Assembly (NCBI GenBank): GCA_002323995.1
Contig: DCQY01000022.1
Coordinates: 1 to 49,313 of the forward strand
Length of the DNA stretch: 49,313 nucleotides
Direction of reading: 5' to 3'
From: Akkermansiaceae bacterium UBA1506
GTDB lineage: Bacteria > Verrucomicrobiota > Verrucomicrobiia > Verrucomicrobiales > DEV007
Made by a program: the position numbers and the translations under genes. Positions 42,014 to 49,313 of the stretch are shown one piece after another. The stretch's first letter is position 1. Each line of letters opens with the position of its first letter. Under the pieces are notes generated by a model. It did no database searches. It saw only the letters and a list, made by a program, of their open reading frames with translations, and was not told the DNA's origin.

Positions 42014-42201
42014 CGAATTGCGGTGAACCTGATGGATTTTCGTTTCGGACTGGGGGCGGCAGTCTCTGACACTTGGTTATATCGACTCCCTTTAAACTAA
42101 TTACCATGCCGCAGAGAGCCCGCCTCGGTTCAATGGAGTGAAGCTGGAAGGTTGCTGGCTTCGCTACGATAAACTTCCCGCGATAAAGTGTTCGAGTCGG
42201 A

Positions 42202-42229
42202 GTGACTTTTGCCGCTCTGAGAGTAAGAT
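42202..42229 (+). promoter_or_regulatory. Possible promoter of the c-cytochrome gene
   Basis: GTGACT (42202-42207, 4/6 to TTGACA) and TAAGAT (42224-42229, 4/6 to TATAAT) are separated by 16 bases. The GTG start codon follows the -10 by six bases, again compatible with a leaderless transcript. Weak match; offered as a candidate only. Confidence 0.2.
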
Positions 42230-42235
42230 TTAACG

Positions 42236-42862
42236 GTGAAGGTGTTTCTCCCCATTGTTTTCTGCGCTCTTATGCCGGTCAGTCTTGTGGCCTTGGAATA
42301 TGAGAAAGATATCATGCCTATCCTAGCTGATAAGTGCTCAGATTGTCATAGTAACTCTGGCACGGTGAAGGGTGGTTTTAAGGTAGATGACCCGAAGCAT
42401 TTCGCTGATCGCTTAGCCAAAAATAATCTCGTCATTCCCGGTGACTGGGATGCTAGCTATTTGTTTGTGACATTGTTTCGTCCTGCAGATCACAGGGACG
42501 CTATGCCGCCCCAAGGAAAAGGTGAAAGGCTGACTCCCGAAGAAACTGCCATGGTTCAGCTTTGGATTGCCGAGGGAGCGACTATCAATGGCAAGACGGG
42601 CGAGAAGGGTTATATGCCCAAAGCAGGTGAGTCTGGGTTCGTGGCCAACGTCGATGATAGAGGAGGCACTCAAATGGCGGAACGTGGTCTACCTGAGCTC
42701 GCTCAGCCGCGCGAATGGACAAACACGGAGGGCAAGACGATCACGGCGACTTTACTCCGCGTAGAAGATGACGTTGCTTTGTTGAAACTGGCAAACGGGC
42801 AGGTGTATCGCTACCCAATCGACAAACTCTCAGAGCAGAGCAAGGTGGCGCTGAACGAGTGA
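42236..42862 (+). CDS. Exported planctomycete-type c-cytochrome with C-terminal SHD1-like domain
   Basis: 208 residues, GTG start. A signal peptide (residues 1-19, MKVFLPIVFCALMPVSLVA) precedes a cytochrome domain with the heme motif CSDCH in ILADKCSDCHSN and a likely Met ligand in DAMPPQGKGERL. This is the PSCyt1-like domain common in Planctomycetes and Verrucomicrobia. The last 50 residues (REWTNTEGKTITATLLRVED, then LLKLANGQVYRYPIDKLSE) resemble the SLA1 homology SHD1 domain found on many PVC secreted proteins. No partner DUF1549/1553 protein is encoded next to it, unlike the usual arrangement. It ends 4 bases before the convergent peptidase gene. Confidence 0.85.
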   Translation: MKVFLPIVFCALMPVSLVALEYEKDIMPILADKCSDCHSNSGTVKGGFKVDDPKHFADRLAKNNLVIPGDWDASYLFVTLFRPADHRDAMPPQGKGERLTPEETAMVQLWIAEGATINGKTGEKGYMPKAGESGFVANVDDRGGTQMAERGLPELAQPREWTNTEGKTITATLLRVEDDVALLKLANGQVYRYPIDKLSEQSKVALNE

Positions 42863-42866
42863 CTGG

Positions 42867-43706
42867 TTAGACTGCACGCCAAGTTGCAGGATCAACGCCG
42901 TAGAATGCTTCGAGTTCACCGTAGAGATCCGGTTGCTCTTTTTTTAGTTGCCGGGCTTCCTCGTAAAACGTCTCTGAAGCAACAGCAAAGAACTCTGCTG
43001 GATTGGTTGCGCCGTAGGGATCAATGAGAGAGCGATGACCCTTTCCGCTTTCGACTTCTTTGGTGAGTTCTTCATAGTTTCGAAGGAATATCTTTGCCCA
43101 AGTTTGGTAGGCCGTTTTATCCCTCAGAATGGGGACCCCATCAGCCACGCCGTCGTCTTGGTCTAATTGGTGTGCAAACTCGTGGATCGTGACGTTCATG
43201 CCGTCATCAGCGTTCCGGGCGCCGGCGAGGACGCTTTCCCAAGAAAGAATGACGGAGCCGGTTGACCACGATTCACCCAGCACTCCAGAGCCGTCCTTTT
43301 CTTCACTGAGGTCAAACCGACGGCGACCGCTGTCATGGAATGCGGTCGGATAGACGAGAATTGATTTCAATTTTCGATAGAAGCCGTGCTTCCTGAGCCG
43401 AACAAGAAGGAGGGCGGCCTGAGCAGAGATAAGGAGTTTCATTGAAGGATCGACGAGGTCAAGGCTGCCACAGGGTTCGAAATGCTTCTCCGCCATAAGC
43501 ACTTGAATGTGACCCTCGAGGGATTTCCGAACATCATCCGGCAAAGCGCGGTAGCGCGGAAAATCCTTTCGAAGAATTTCGCGCCATTCCTCTGGAATTT
43601 CCTGTGAGAGAAGAAACGCACGTCGACGTTTCTTTCGCACCGAAATATGAAATGTTACAAAGCCGAGGCCGAGAATGGCAAGAGCGGCGATGATAACTGA
43701 GAACAT
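42867..43706 (-). CDS. MtfA-like zinc peptidase (M90 family)
   Basis: 279 residues. One N-terminal membrane helix (residues 1-20) is followed by a basic stretch RKKRRR. The zinc site is H-E-F-A-H in VTIHEFAHQLDQDDG, with the third Glu ligand in NPAEFFAVASETFYE. Length and motifs match MtfA, which in E. coli controls the PTS glucose regulator Mlc; whether that role holds here is unknown. It begins 11 bases after the stop of prfC and is the last gene of the run. Confidence 0.92.
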   Translation of the reverse strand: MFSVIIAALAILGLGFVTFHISVRKKRRRAFLLSQEIPEEWREILRKDFPRYRALPDDVRKSLEGHIQVLMAEKHFEPCGSLDLVDPSMKLLISAQAALLLVRLRKHGFYRKLKSILVYPTAFHDSGRRRFDLSEEKDGSGVLGESWSTGSVILSWESVLAGARNADDGMNVTIHEFAHQLDQDDGVADGVPILRDKTAYQTWAKIFLRNYEELTKEVESGKGHRSLIDPYGATNPAEFFAVASETFYEEARQLKKEQPDLYGELEAFYGVDPATWRAV

Positions 43707-43717
43707 GTCAGGGACGT

Positions 43718-45397
43718 TTAGAGAATCGTAGGGAAAGGGGAGTCACTGAACTCGAAAGCCTCATTACGGTCGTGGAGAATACTGACGAGGTAGGCTGCGG
43801 GCAGAAGGACGATCCAATGGTTCTCTTCATCACGGGCCAGAGAGCAGCCTGAGGGGAGTATTACGCTCGGAGCATCGCGAGTGTTGGCGTCTGGGTCGGG
43901 TTCTTCGGGGCGAACCCATTGGGCGACGCTCCAGGGAGAGCTTTCGAGGCGGCAATCGACTTTGTACTCGTTTTCAAGCCGGGCCTTGAAGACTTCGAAT
44001 TGAAGCGGGCCCACGGCTCCAAGAAGAGGAACTCGTTGAGCGCTGCCGTGAACATCATAAGCCTGGGCAACACCTTCTTTTAGGAGTTGCTCCAGTCCGG
44101 CCCGGTAGCGTTTGATATTAGCGGTGTCGTTGTTGAAAAGGTAGGAAAAGCACTCTGGCTTAAACCTAGGCATCTCATCGTAGAGTAAGTTGTTGTTGCT
44201 AGTGACGGTATCGCCGATGAGAAAATCGTAATTACCGACAAGAGCAAGGATGTCGCCGGCGTAAGCGTAGTCGAGAGTTTCTCGATCCTGACCAAAAAGC
44301 TTCTGAGCGTTGCCAAGACGAACCTTCTTCCCGGTGCGAACATCGATAACTTGCATGTCGCGTTCGAAAACACCCGAAACAATGCGTATAAAAACTGCTC
44401 TGTCGCGGTGGCGTGGATTCATGTTGGCTTGAATCTTGAAGACAAAGCCGGAGAAACCGTCGTGGTGGGGGTCGACTGATTCACCCTTGGATTCACGAGC
44501 TGCTGGCTTTGGAGCGAGTTCCAGAAAGCGTTGCAGCATCAGTTCAACACCAAAGTTGTTCATTGCGCTTCCGAAGAAAATGGGCATCTGCTTGCCTTCA
44601 AGAACTTTCACCATGTCGAGTTCTTCGGTCACACCGTCGAGCAGGTCGATCTCTTGAACGGCAGTTTCGTAGATTTCAGAATCAAGCGCTTCCCGAACGA
44701 TTTCATCTTCAATGCCGGCCACAGAAAGTGGCGCTTTGAAGGCGCCGTGGGGCGTGCGTTCAAATAGGTTTACTGCATTCTTCTCACGATCAAAAATACC
44801 CCGAAAGCGAGGTCCATCGCCCAGCGGCCAGTTAAGGGGAACTGGAGGTAGACCTAGAACTCGTTCGAGTTCATCGATGAGTTCCAGGGGTGGACGCGTG
44901 GGGCGATCCAATTTATTAATGAAAACGAAAATCGGGACTCCTCGCTTTCGGCAGACCTCGAAGAGTTTAAGCGTTTGCGCCTCGATACCTTTGCCGGCGT
45001 CAATCACCATGACAGCCGAGTCGACAGCCGAAAGTACTCGGTAGGTATCCTCAGAGAAGTCGTGGTGTCCGGGGGTGTCGAGCAAGTTGACGCACGCACC
45101 GTCGTATTCGAATTGAAGAACTGTCGAGGAGACCGAAATACCCCGTTCCTTCTCCATTTCCATCCAGTCGCTCGCGGTTGCGTTCTGATTTTTCCGGGCG
45201 GTGACGCTGCCTGCCAGATGAATTGCGCCGCCGTAAAGAAGCAGTTTTTCGGTTAGCGTCGTTTTACCTGCATCAGGGTGAGAAATAATAGCAAACGTGC
45301 GCCGGCGGTCGATTTCGCCGGCGATTTCGGCCGAGACAGTTTTTTCCAGAGTGCTCAAAGTAGGGGGGAATTGGGAGTCAAGTTGCCCGAGTCTCAC
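43718..45397 (-). CDS. prfC: Peptide chain release factor 3 (RF3)
   Basis: GTPase that recycles RF1 and RF2 from the ribosome after termination. It has 559 residues. GTPase motifs are G1 SHPDAGKTT, G3 LLDTPGHHDFSEDT and G4 INKLD, with RF3-specific ASDWMEMEKERGISV and FSGFVFKIQANMNPRHRDR. The listed start is GTG at 45397; a TTG at 45357 is another choice, as the usual RF3 begins close to RRRTFAIISHP. The preceding gene ends 71 bases upstream. Its substrate factor RF1 is encoded at 10338 in this window but in an unrelated run. Confidence 0.94.
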   Translation of the reverse strand: MRLGQLDSQFPPTLSTLEKTVSAEIAGEIDRRRTFAIISHPDAGKTTLTEKLLLYGGAIHLAGSVTARKNQNATASDWMEMEKERGISVSSTVLQFEYDGACVNLLDTPGHHDFSEDTYRVLSAVDSAVMVIDAGKGIEAQTLKLFEVCRKRGVPIFVFINKLDRPTRPPLELIDELERVLGLPPVPLNWPLGDGPRFRGIFDREKNAVNLFERTPHGAFKAPLSVAGIEDEIVREALDSEIYETAVQEIDLLDGVTEELDMVKVLEGKQMPIFFGSAMNNFGVELMLQRFLELAPKPAARESKGESVDPHHDGFSGFVFKIQANMNPRHRDRAVFIRIVSGVFERDMQVIDVRTGKKVRLGNAQKLFGQDRETLDYAYAGDILALVGNYDFLIGDTVTSNNNLLYDEMPRFKPECFSYLFNNDTANIKRYRAGLEQLLKEGVAQAYDVHGSAQRVPLLGAVGPLQFEVFKARLENEYKVDCRLESSPWSVAQWVRPEEPDPDANTRDAPSVILPSGCSLARDEENHWIVLLPAAYLVSILHDRNEAFEFSDSPFPTIL

Positions 45398-45468
45398 GGA
45401 AGAAGTGCAACGCCGGATCTGTAAGCCGTGCTCATACGATTCGCAAATGGGGTTTTCTTCCTGGTGGC

Positions 45469-47799
45469 CTACTCCCGAGATGAGGAAGCCTCTTCCCCAG
45501 AAGAGGGTGCGAGTGGTCCAGAAACAGGGGGATTCTCCTGACTATTGGGCTCCTCAAGGATCTCAAGGATTTCGGCTATGCTAGCGTGAAGTAGCGGAGC
45601 CAAATTGTAAGAGTCACGCAGTGTCTCAAGCATGGGTCTCAGATTCAAGCTGGGGTGACTGGCTGCAATCCCCAGGGCATTATCCAGATCCTCTTTAATA
45701 GCATCGGGACGAAGCGTTGACTCAACTAATTTTAGCCACTCGGGCCTCAGAGAAGCCAAAGTGGAGAGATGAATGAGATTCAGCGCCAGTGAACGTTTTT
45801 CTGGCGCATCGGATTTGGCAAGTGATGATAGAAAGTCCTCGATTGGTGGCGAGCCTACCAGACGAGGAACGAACTGCTCGAGAGTGGTAATTCGATGATC
45901 GTTCAAATCGTCGGACCATTCGAAGAACCGGTTGGCGAGGCCGGCGTCCCAGTTTGGATGTTCCCCAGCGATGGTGACAAGTGACTCGCGGAGTTGCTTG
46001 TCCTCTATTTCGATAAGCGGGAGGATATCGAAAATTTCAATTTGGGAAGAAGGCATCTCGTGAAGCGCCCACACGACACCGTTAAGGACTTTTGGATTTT
46101 TAGAGTCGAGAGCCGCGTGGGTAGTTTTGTAATCATCTATTTCTATTAGGGCGTTGATAAGAGAGTGTTCGAGGAATTGGTCATCTGGTGTTCTTCCAAG
46201 ACGCCCTAGAATGGCCCCAATTGACCTGAACTCCGCCATCCTACCTAATGCCACAGCAGCACTGCGCGCTACGTCAGGTTCGTCGGAACGAACGATGTTT
46301 GCGAGAGCGCCGGAAATAGTTCGGTTTCTTTCTAACTCAATGTTTCGCTCGGCTGGTTGGTTTGCTGCAACCTGTTGCCATGTCCGTGTCACGCTCATAG
46401 CGTTGCAGGCAACTTGACGAACGTTAGGGCTTGGATCGGTCAAGGCGTCATAAATTAGATCGATTGATTCTGAGAACTTCATTCGGGTGAGGGCCCAAAC
46501 TGCATTCTGGCGAACATTTTCAGGAACACCGGAGCGGAGCAGGATATCGCGCAGTTCAGGAATAGCGGGTGCACCTCGAACGGCAAGTTCGGTTATGGCT
46601 TTGGATCGGACCCAGTGTTCCTTGGCGAAAAGCAAATTGGCGACTTCTTCGACGGTAAGTCGGTCCCAGTTGAGGTAAGTGGTTGGTTGAAATGGGATCC
46701 CTTCCCTCGATATGCGGTGAATGGTCCCACCAAAAAAAGAGATGGCTCCACTCGAATTTTTTTCACCAACGGGCCCTGCAGTTCCCTGGTCAATGACAAG
46801 TAAGTCACCGTTATGATCTTCAACAAGGTCAGTGAAGCGGGAGGCTTTGCTTTGGAGTGCAAAAACCGTTTTACTCGCTGCGGCTTCATAAGAAGAGGCG
46901 CTATTTTTGAGGTGTGTTCGGGTGATACGCGGCGGATTGAGGTGGGTGGTGAACCATTGGTCGGTCCATTCTTTATTGAGTGAGCCGCTGCGATAGCGGA
47001 GGAAGCCACTCAATCCATCGCTTCTGAAGGTATGGGCCGCGGGGAGAAAGTCTCTGCTAAGAGCGTGCCCAATGAGGGGTCGTGGTTGATTCAGGCGTGG
47101 GTAAACTCCCCGATAAATCCAATGGACAAGAGCGTCGCCTCGGGGGCGTTCGTAAAAGCCATTGCAGACTCCAATGATTTCCCCTTGGTCGGTGAAATCT
47201 AATTCTGCTGGCACATCCATTCCACCGCCGGCAAAGTAATCGAGGTCGCTTCCTGTTATTTGGCAAAACCAGATGCGGGCGCTTTCGCCGGAATGTATGA
47301 TTTGATTGGTATCATTGTCAGGAATCTTGAAGCGGGCTCTTGGTTGCGTCCAATAAATACGACCATTGGGGTGTAGAAACGGTCCGTGAGTGTTCCGATT
47401 TTCTGAGGGCACTCCGAAGCCGGTCGCGAGTTCCTCGGTTGAGTCGATGATGGCGTCGCCATTACTATCGGTAAACCTCCAAAGAGAAGGTGGTGAGAGA
47501 ATGTAGAGTGAGTCATCCAACCAGGTAAGTCCCTGAACGCCTGTCAATTCATCAGTGACTAAAATAGCGGTATCGAAAACTCCATCAAGGTTTGAGTCTT
47601 CGAGGCGTTTGATTCCATCTGCATCACTGACAAAGAGTCGACCCTGAAGGTCGATGGTGGCGGAGAGAGGGTGAGTGAGTAGACCATCGTCCACTGCTGG
47701 TTTAGTGGTGAGGCCCTTTGCGATCTTATGTTCGATAGCAGGAAGTTGCTGCGTTACGAGCAAGGCTGCTACCAAAGAGAAGTAACGGACGCGGGGCAT
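45469..47799 (-). CDS. Exported beta-propeller/HEAT-repeat protein (PVC membrane-bound dehydrogenase type)
   Basis: 776 residues. A signal peptide (residues 1-21) precedes a propeller-like region (about 25-370) with repeated DLQGRLFVSDADGIKRLED-type segments and THGPFLHPNGRIYWTQPR. From about 380 onwards HEAT repeats follow (SPNVRQVACNAMSV; PDVARSAAVALGRMAEF). The layout is that of the PVC 'membrane-bound dehydrogenase' proteins, which usually end in a cytochrome c domain. None is present here: there is no CxxCH, and the tail is a Ser/Glu/Pro-rich stretch. It may pair with a separate electron carrier or not be an oxidoreductase at all. Gene is 60 bases downstream of the DUF2892 protein. Confidence 0.85.
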   Translation of the reverse strand: MPRVRYFSLVAALLVTQQLPAIEHKIAKGLTTKPAVDDGLLTHPLSATIDLQGRLFVSDADGIKRLEDSNLDGVFDTAILVTDELTGVQGLTWLDDSLYILSPPSLWRFTDSNGDAIIDSTEELATGFGVPSENRNTHGPFLHPNGRIYWTQPRARFKIPDNDTNQIIHSGESARIWFCQITGSDLDYFAGGGMDVPAELDFTDQGEIIGVCNGFYERPRGDALVHWIYRGVYPRLNQPRPLIGHALSRDFLPAAHTFRSDGLSGFLRYRSGSLNKEWTDQWFTTHLNPPRITRTHLKNSASSYEAAASKTVFALQSKASRFTDLVEDHNGDLLVIDQGTAGPVGEKNSSGAISFFGGTIHRISREGIPFQPTTYLNWDRLTVEEVANLLFAKEHWVRSKAITELAVRGAPAIPELRDILLRSGVPENVRQNAVWALTRMKFSESIDLIYDALTDPSPNVRQVACNAMSVTRTWQQVAANQPAERNIELERNRTISGALANIVRSDEPDVARSAAVALGRMAEFRSIGAILGRLGRTPDDQFLEHSLINALIEIDDYKTTHAALDSKNPKVLNGVVWALHEMPSSQIEIFDILPLIEIEDKQLRESLVTIAGEHPNWDAGLANRFFEWSDDLNDHRITTLEQFVPRLVGSPPIEDFLSSLAKSDAPEKRSLALNLIHLSTLASLRPEWLKLVESTLRPDAIKEDLDNALGIAASHPSLNLRPMLETLRDSYNLAPLLHASIAEILEILEEPNSQENPPVSGPLAPSSGEEASSSRE

Positions 47800-47859
47800 A
47801 AGCGAAGATGCCAGAAGCCCTTAACTCTCGCAAGCGGAGAGCGACGGTTTTTCGAAAAG

Positions 47860-48072
47860 CTAAAAAGGCAATTTTACACCCATGGCACGAAGTGCGCACC
47901 AGCCTTTGATTCCTTCGAAAATAGCAAAGGCTCCCAGCGTGCAGAGACCGGTGGACCAGAAGGCGCTATCAGTCTTTAAAAGCAGGTAGATGCCACCGGC
48001 AAGGGTAGTGAGTCCAAGTAACCCACGTAGAATTCGACCGCGGGGATTGATATTGCACTTCCAGCTAGCCAT
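47860..48072 (-). CDS. Small DUF2892-type two-helix membrane protein
   Basis: 70 residues. CNINPRGRILRGLLGL opens the family, followed by two hydrophobic helices (about 14-30 and 38-56) and the typical end EGIKGWCALRAMGVKLPF. These match the YgaP-like transmembrane domain (DUF2892). The function of the family is unknown. It lies 12 bases after the SMP-30 gene stop and is probably co-transcribed with it. Confidence 0.85.
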   Translation of the reverse strand: MASWKCNINPRGRILRGLLGLTTLAGGIYLLLKTDSAFWSTGLCTLGAFAIFEGIKGWCALRAMGVKLPF

Positions 48073-48084
48073 CGAATTTTTGCT

Positions 48085-49125
48085 TTACCAGCCGGCGCCC
48101 ATCGCCTTCGTCTGTATACGGCAAAGGTAGGTGTCTGCTGTGAGATAGAGAACCGTTCCATCATTTCCCCAAGCGCAATTAGCAGTACGTTCACCTGTTG
48201 AAATGCGTCCAAGTAGTGCTCCGGAGGGCGAGAAAATATAGACCCCGCCTGGACCGGTCGCCCAGACATTGCCTTTGTTGTCCACTTTTAAACCATCTGG
48301 GAGGCCTGGAAGTCCCTTTTGAAAAGCCTCGGTTGCATCATGAAAGATCGACCCTTCGCCGATCGTTCCATCTTCGTTGACTGGGAATGATTTCCAGACG
48401 GCTGCGGCAGGATCAGATTGCGCAACGTAGAGGGTTTTGAAATCAGGACTGAAGGCAATTCCATTGGGGCGGGTCATTTCAGCTGTGAGGAGTGTGACCT
48501 CACCTGTGGGAGAGAGGCGATAAACGCCGCAGAAGTCGAGTTCACGTCGGGGATCGTCCCACCGTTTAGGCAGGCCGTAGGGTGGATCGGTAAAATATAG
48601 CGTTTTGCCGTCGGCACCGAGGCAGACATCATTGGGGCTGTTAAGTCTCTTGCCTTGGTAGTTGTCGATAAGCGTGCGTTTACCGCCTCCTTTGGTAAGC
48701 AGTGAGAGGCGTCGGTCGCCATGTTCGCAAGAAATAAGTTGCCCTAAAGTATCCAGTAGAAGTCCGTTACAACCGGGTTCGCCACCGTATGTTTCGACTC
48801 CGGTGTAGCCAGAAGGAGTTAGCCAGGTCTTAGCCCCTTCGCCTTCGTCCCATCGGACAATTCGATTGTTAGGTATGTCGGAGAAGAGAAGATAACCTCC
48901 GTGCGAATGGTTCGATTCCGGGACCCAAACGGGACCCTCTGACCAGCGAAATCCAGAGGAGAGCACTTCGATTTCAGCACTGGGATCAAGAAGGGAATCT
49001 AACGAATCATCAAACTTCAGAATTTCGCCAATTGTTGGAAAATTGACCGAATCCTGTGCCTGCGAGAATTCAATGAGCGCAAGCAGAGTGACGAACTGAA
49101 AGCTAAGGATGTGTTTGCGAATCAT
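48085..49125 (-). CDS. Exported SMP-30/gluconolactonase-like beta-propeller
   Basis: 346 residues with a signal peptide (about 1-23, ending SQA). The six-bladed propeller of the SMP-30/Gluconolactonase family is shown by the metal-site residues in GFRWSEGPVWVPES, LNSPNDVCLGADGKTLYFTD, RPNGIAFSPDFKTLYVAQSD and LPDGLKVDNKGNVWATGPGG. Probable lactone or sugar-acid hydrolase of the periplasm. It is the first gene of the minus-strand run that continues through DUF2892 and the propeller/HEAT protein, suggesting sugar metabolism in the envelope. It is divergent from the partial gene at 49171. Confidence 0.92.
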   Translation of the reverse strand: MIRKHILSFQFVTLLALIEFSQAQDSVNFPTIGEILKFDDSLDSLLDPSAEIEVLSSGFRWSEGPVWVPESNHSHGGYLLFSDIPNNRIVRWDEGEGAKTWLTPSGYTGVETYGGEPGCNGLLLDTLGQLISCEHGDRRLSLLTKGGGKRTLIDNYQGKRLNSPNDVCLGADGKTLYFTDPPYGLPKRWDDPRRELDFCGVYRLSPTGEVTLLTAEMTRPNGIAFSPDFKTLYVAQSDPAAAVWKSFPVNEDGTIGEGSIFHDATEAFQKGLPGLPDGLKVDNKGNVWATGPGGVYIFSPSGALLGRISTGERTANCAWGNDGTVLYLTADTYLCRIQTKAMGAGW

Positions 49126-49170
49126 GTTGATGGGTCGAAAGTTAATTCACCTAAGGTGTTTAACAGACTG

Positions 49171-49313
49171 ATGAGTGACAAGGCAAGTGGTAACGGAACC
49201 GAGAGTCACGGAGATAACGATGAAGGTTTGGCGGAAGGCAAGCCTGATGGGGAGGAGTTATCAATTGATCCTTATTCCGGGGACCAACTCGATCTGACTG
49301 TAACGCAGGTGGG
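49171..49313 (+). CDS. Partial acidic protein, 3' end beyond the window
   Basis: An open frame from ATG at 49171 runs 47 full codons to the edge (MSDKASGNGTESHGDNDEGL and on). A GTG at 49156 in the same frame is another possible start. The beginning is acidic and Gly/Ser-rich with no signal peptide, ending with DPYSGDQLDLTVTQVG. The family is not recognisable from this much. It is divergent from the SMP-30-like gene, with a 45-base gap. Confidence 0.5.
   Translation, partial: MSDKASGNGTESHGDNDEGLAEGKPDGEELSIDPYSGDQLDLTVTQV

Larger units (their letters stand above)
41733..42235. other. AT-rich divergent intergenic region before the MoxR and cytochrome genes
   Basis: 503 bases without a convincing gene, more AT-rich than the flanks. 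It holds the divergent promoters for the MoxR run and the c-cytochrome, a perfect 14-bp palindrome (listed separately) and a short GCGC-AATA-GCGC hairpin near 41825-41838. No tRNA or known riboswitch was recognised. A small RNA cannot be excluded. Confidence 0.6.

Noticed and set aside
47849..47858. Palindrome TTTTCGAAAA beside a short CTCTC/GAGAG hairpin downstream of the DUF2892 gene
   Set aside because: Short, AT-simple and next to a stop codon; the stem is too weak to call a terminator.
1..49313. Search for tRNA, rRNA, CRISPR arrays, insertion sequences, phage genes and att-like repeats
   Set aside because: None was recognised by eye in the intergenic stretches; direct repeats of a mobile element or spacer array are absent.

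Overview
The window looks like a piece of a marine-type Verrucomicrobiota (PVC superphylum) chromosome of moderate GC. The basis is the mixture of gene families: a fused SecDF beside yajC and tgt, a secreted sulfatase with C-terminal HEAT repeats, a planctomycete-type c-cytochrome, a beta-propeller/HEAT protein, a very large MoxR/VWA/coiled-coil operon, and a Ser/Thr kinase paired with an FHA-cyclase. No rRNA, tRNA, CRISPR array, insertion sequence or phage gene was seen; this is a dense chromosomal segment. Phylum assignment is inference from gene content only.

Layout. Positions 1-4158 (minus) carry tgt, yajC and secDF, the last running off the left edge. Positions 4479-7711 (plus) hold moeA, a class I DAHP synthase and a squalene/phytoene-synthase-family enzyme, followed by a convergent secreted sulfatase (7791-9665). 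A 326-base leader with several small hairpins precedes rpmE (L31), which ends in a strong intrinsic terminator; prfA, a hotdog thioesterase and a small membrane protein follow. From 12637 to 24019 ten plus-strand genes are packed with overlaps or gaps of a few bases: a PaaK-like AMP ligase, an ABC ATPase and giant FtsX-like permease, a small exported protein interrupted by a stop codon, an M20-peptidase-like protein lacking the catalytic Glu pair, then GpgS (GT81), a GT4 glycosyltransferase and a HAD hydrolase. The last three have the composition expected for synthesis of mannosylglucosylglycerate, a rare compatible solute. A CBM9-like protein and an unknown protein close the run.

From 41732 down to 23997 (minus) there is one nearly continuous 17.7-kb run: MoxR ATPase, DUF58, BatA-like VWA/PA14 protein, VWA protein with a large insertion, 1228-residue coiled-coil membrane protein, exported prenyltransferase-like repeat protein, lipB, FHA-class III cyclase and a membrane Ser/Thr kinase. 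The first six resemble an enlarged Bat/aerotolerance operon; the last two form a phospho/cyclic-nucleotide signalling pair. The operon is separated from a divergent c-cytochrome by an AT-rich 503-base spacer with a perfect 14-bp palindrome. The right end (minus, 49125 to 42867) carries an SMP-30/gluconolactonase-like protein, a DUF2892 membrane protein, a propeller/HEAT protein, RF3 (prfC) and an MtfA-like peptidase; a partial plus-strand gene begins at 49171.

Recurring themes: few start codons have a clear Shine-Dalgarno sequence, several promoter-like hexamers sit so close to the start codon that leaderless mRNA is possible, and several enzymes carry changed catalytic or metal-binding motifs (Tgt zinc site, sulfatase C-x-T-x-R, M20 Glu pair, HAD DxY, PaaK P-loop). 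All functions are read from sequence motifs; no database search was run.
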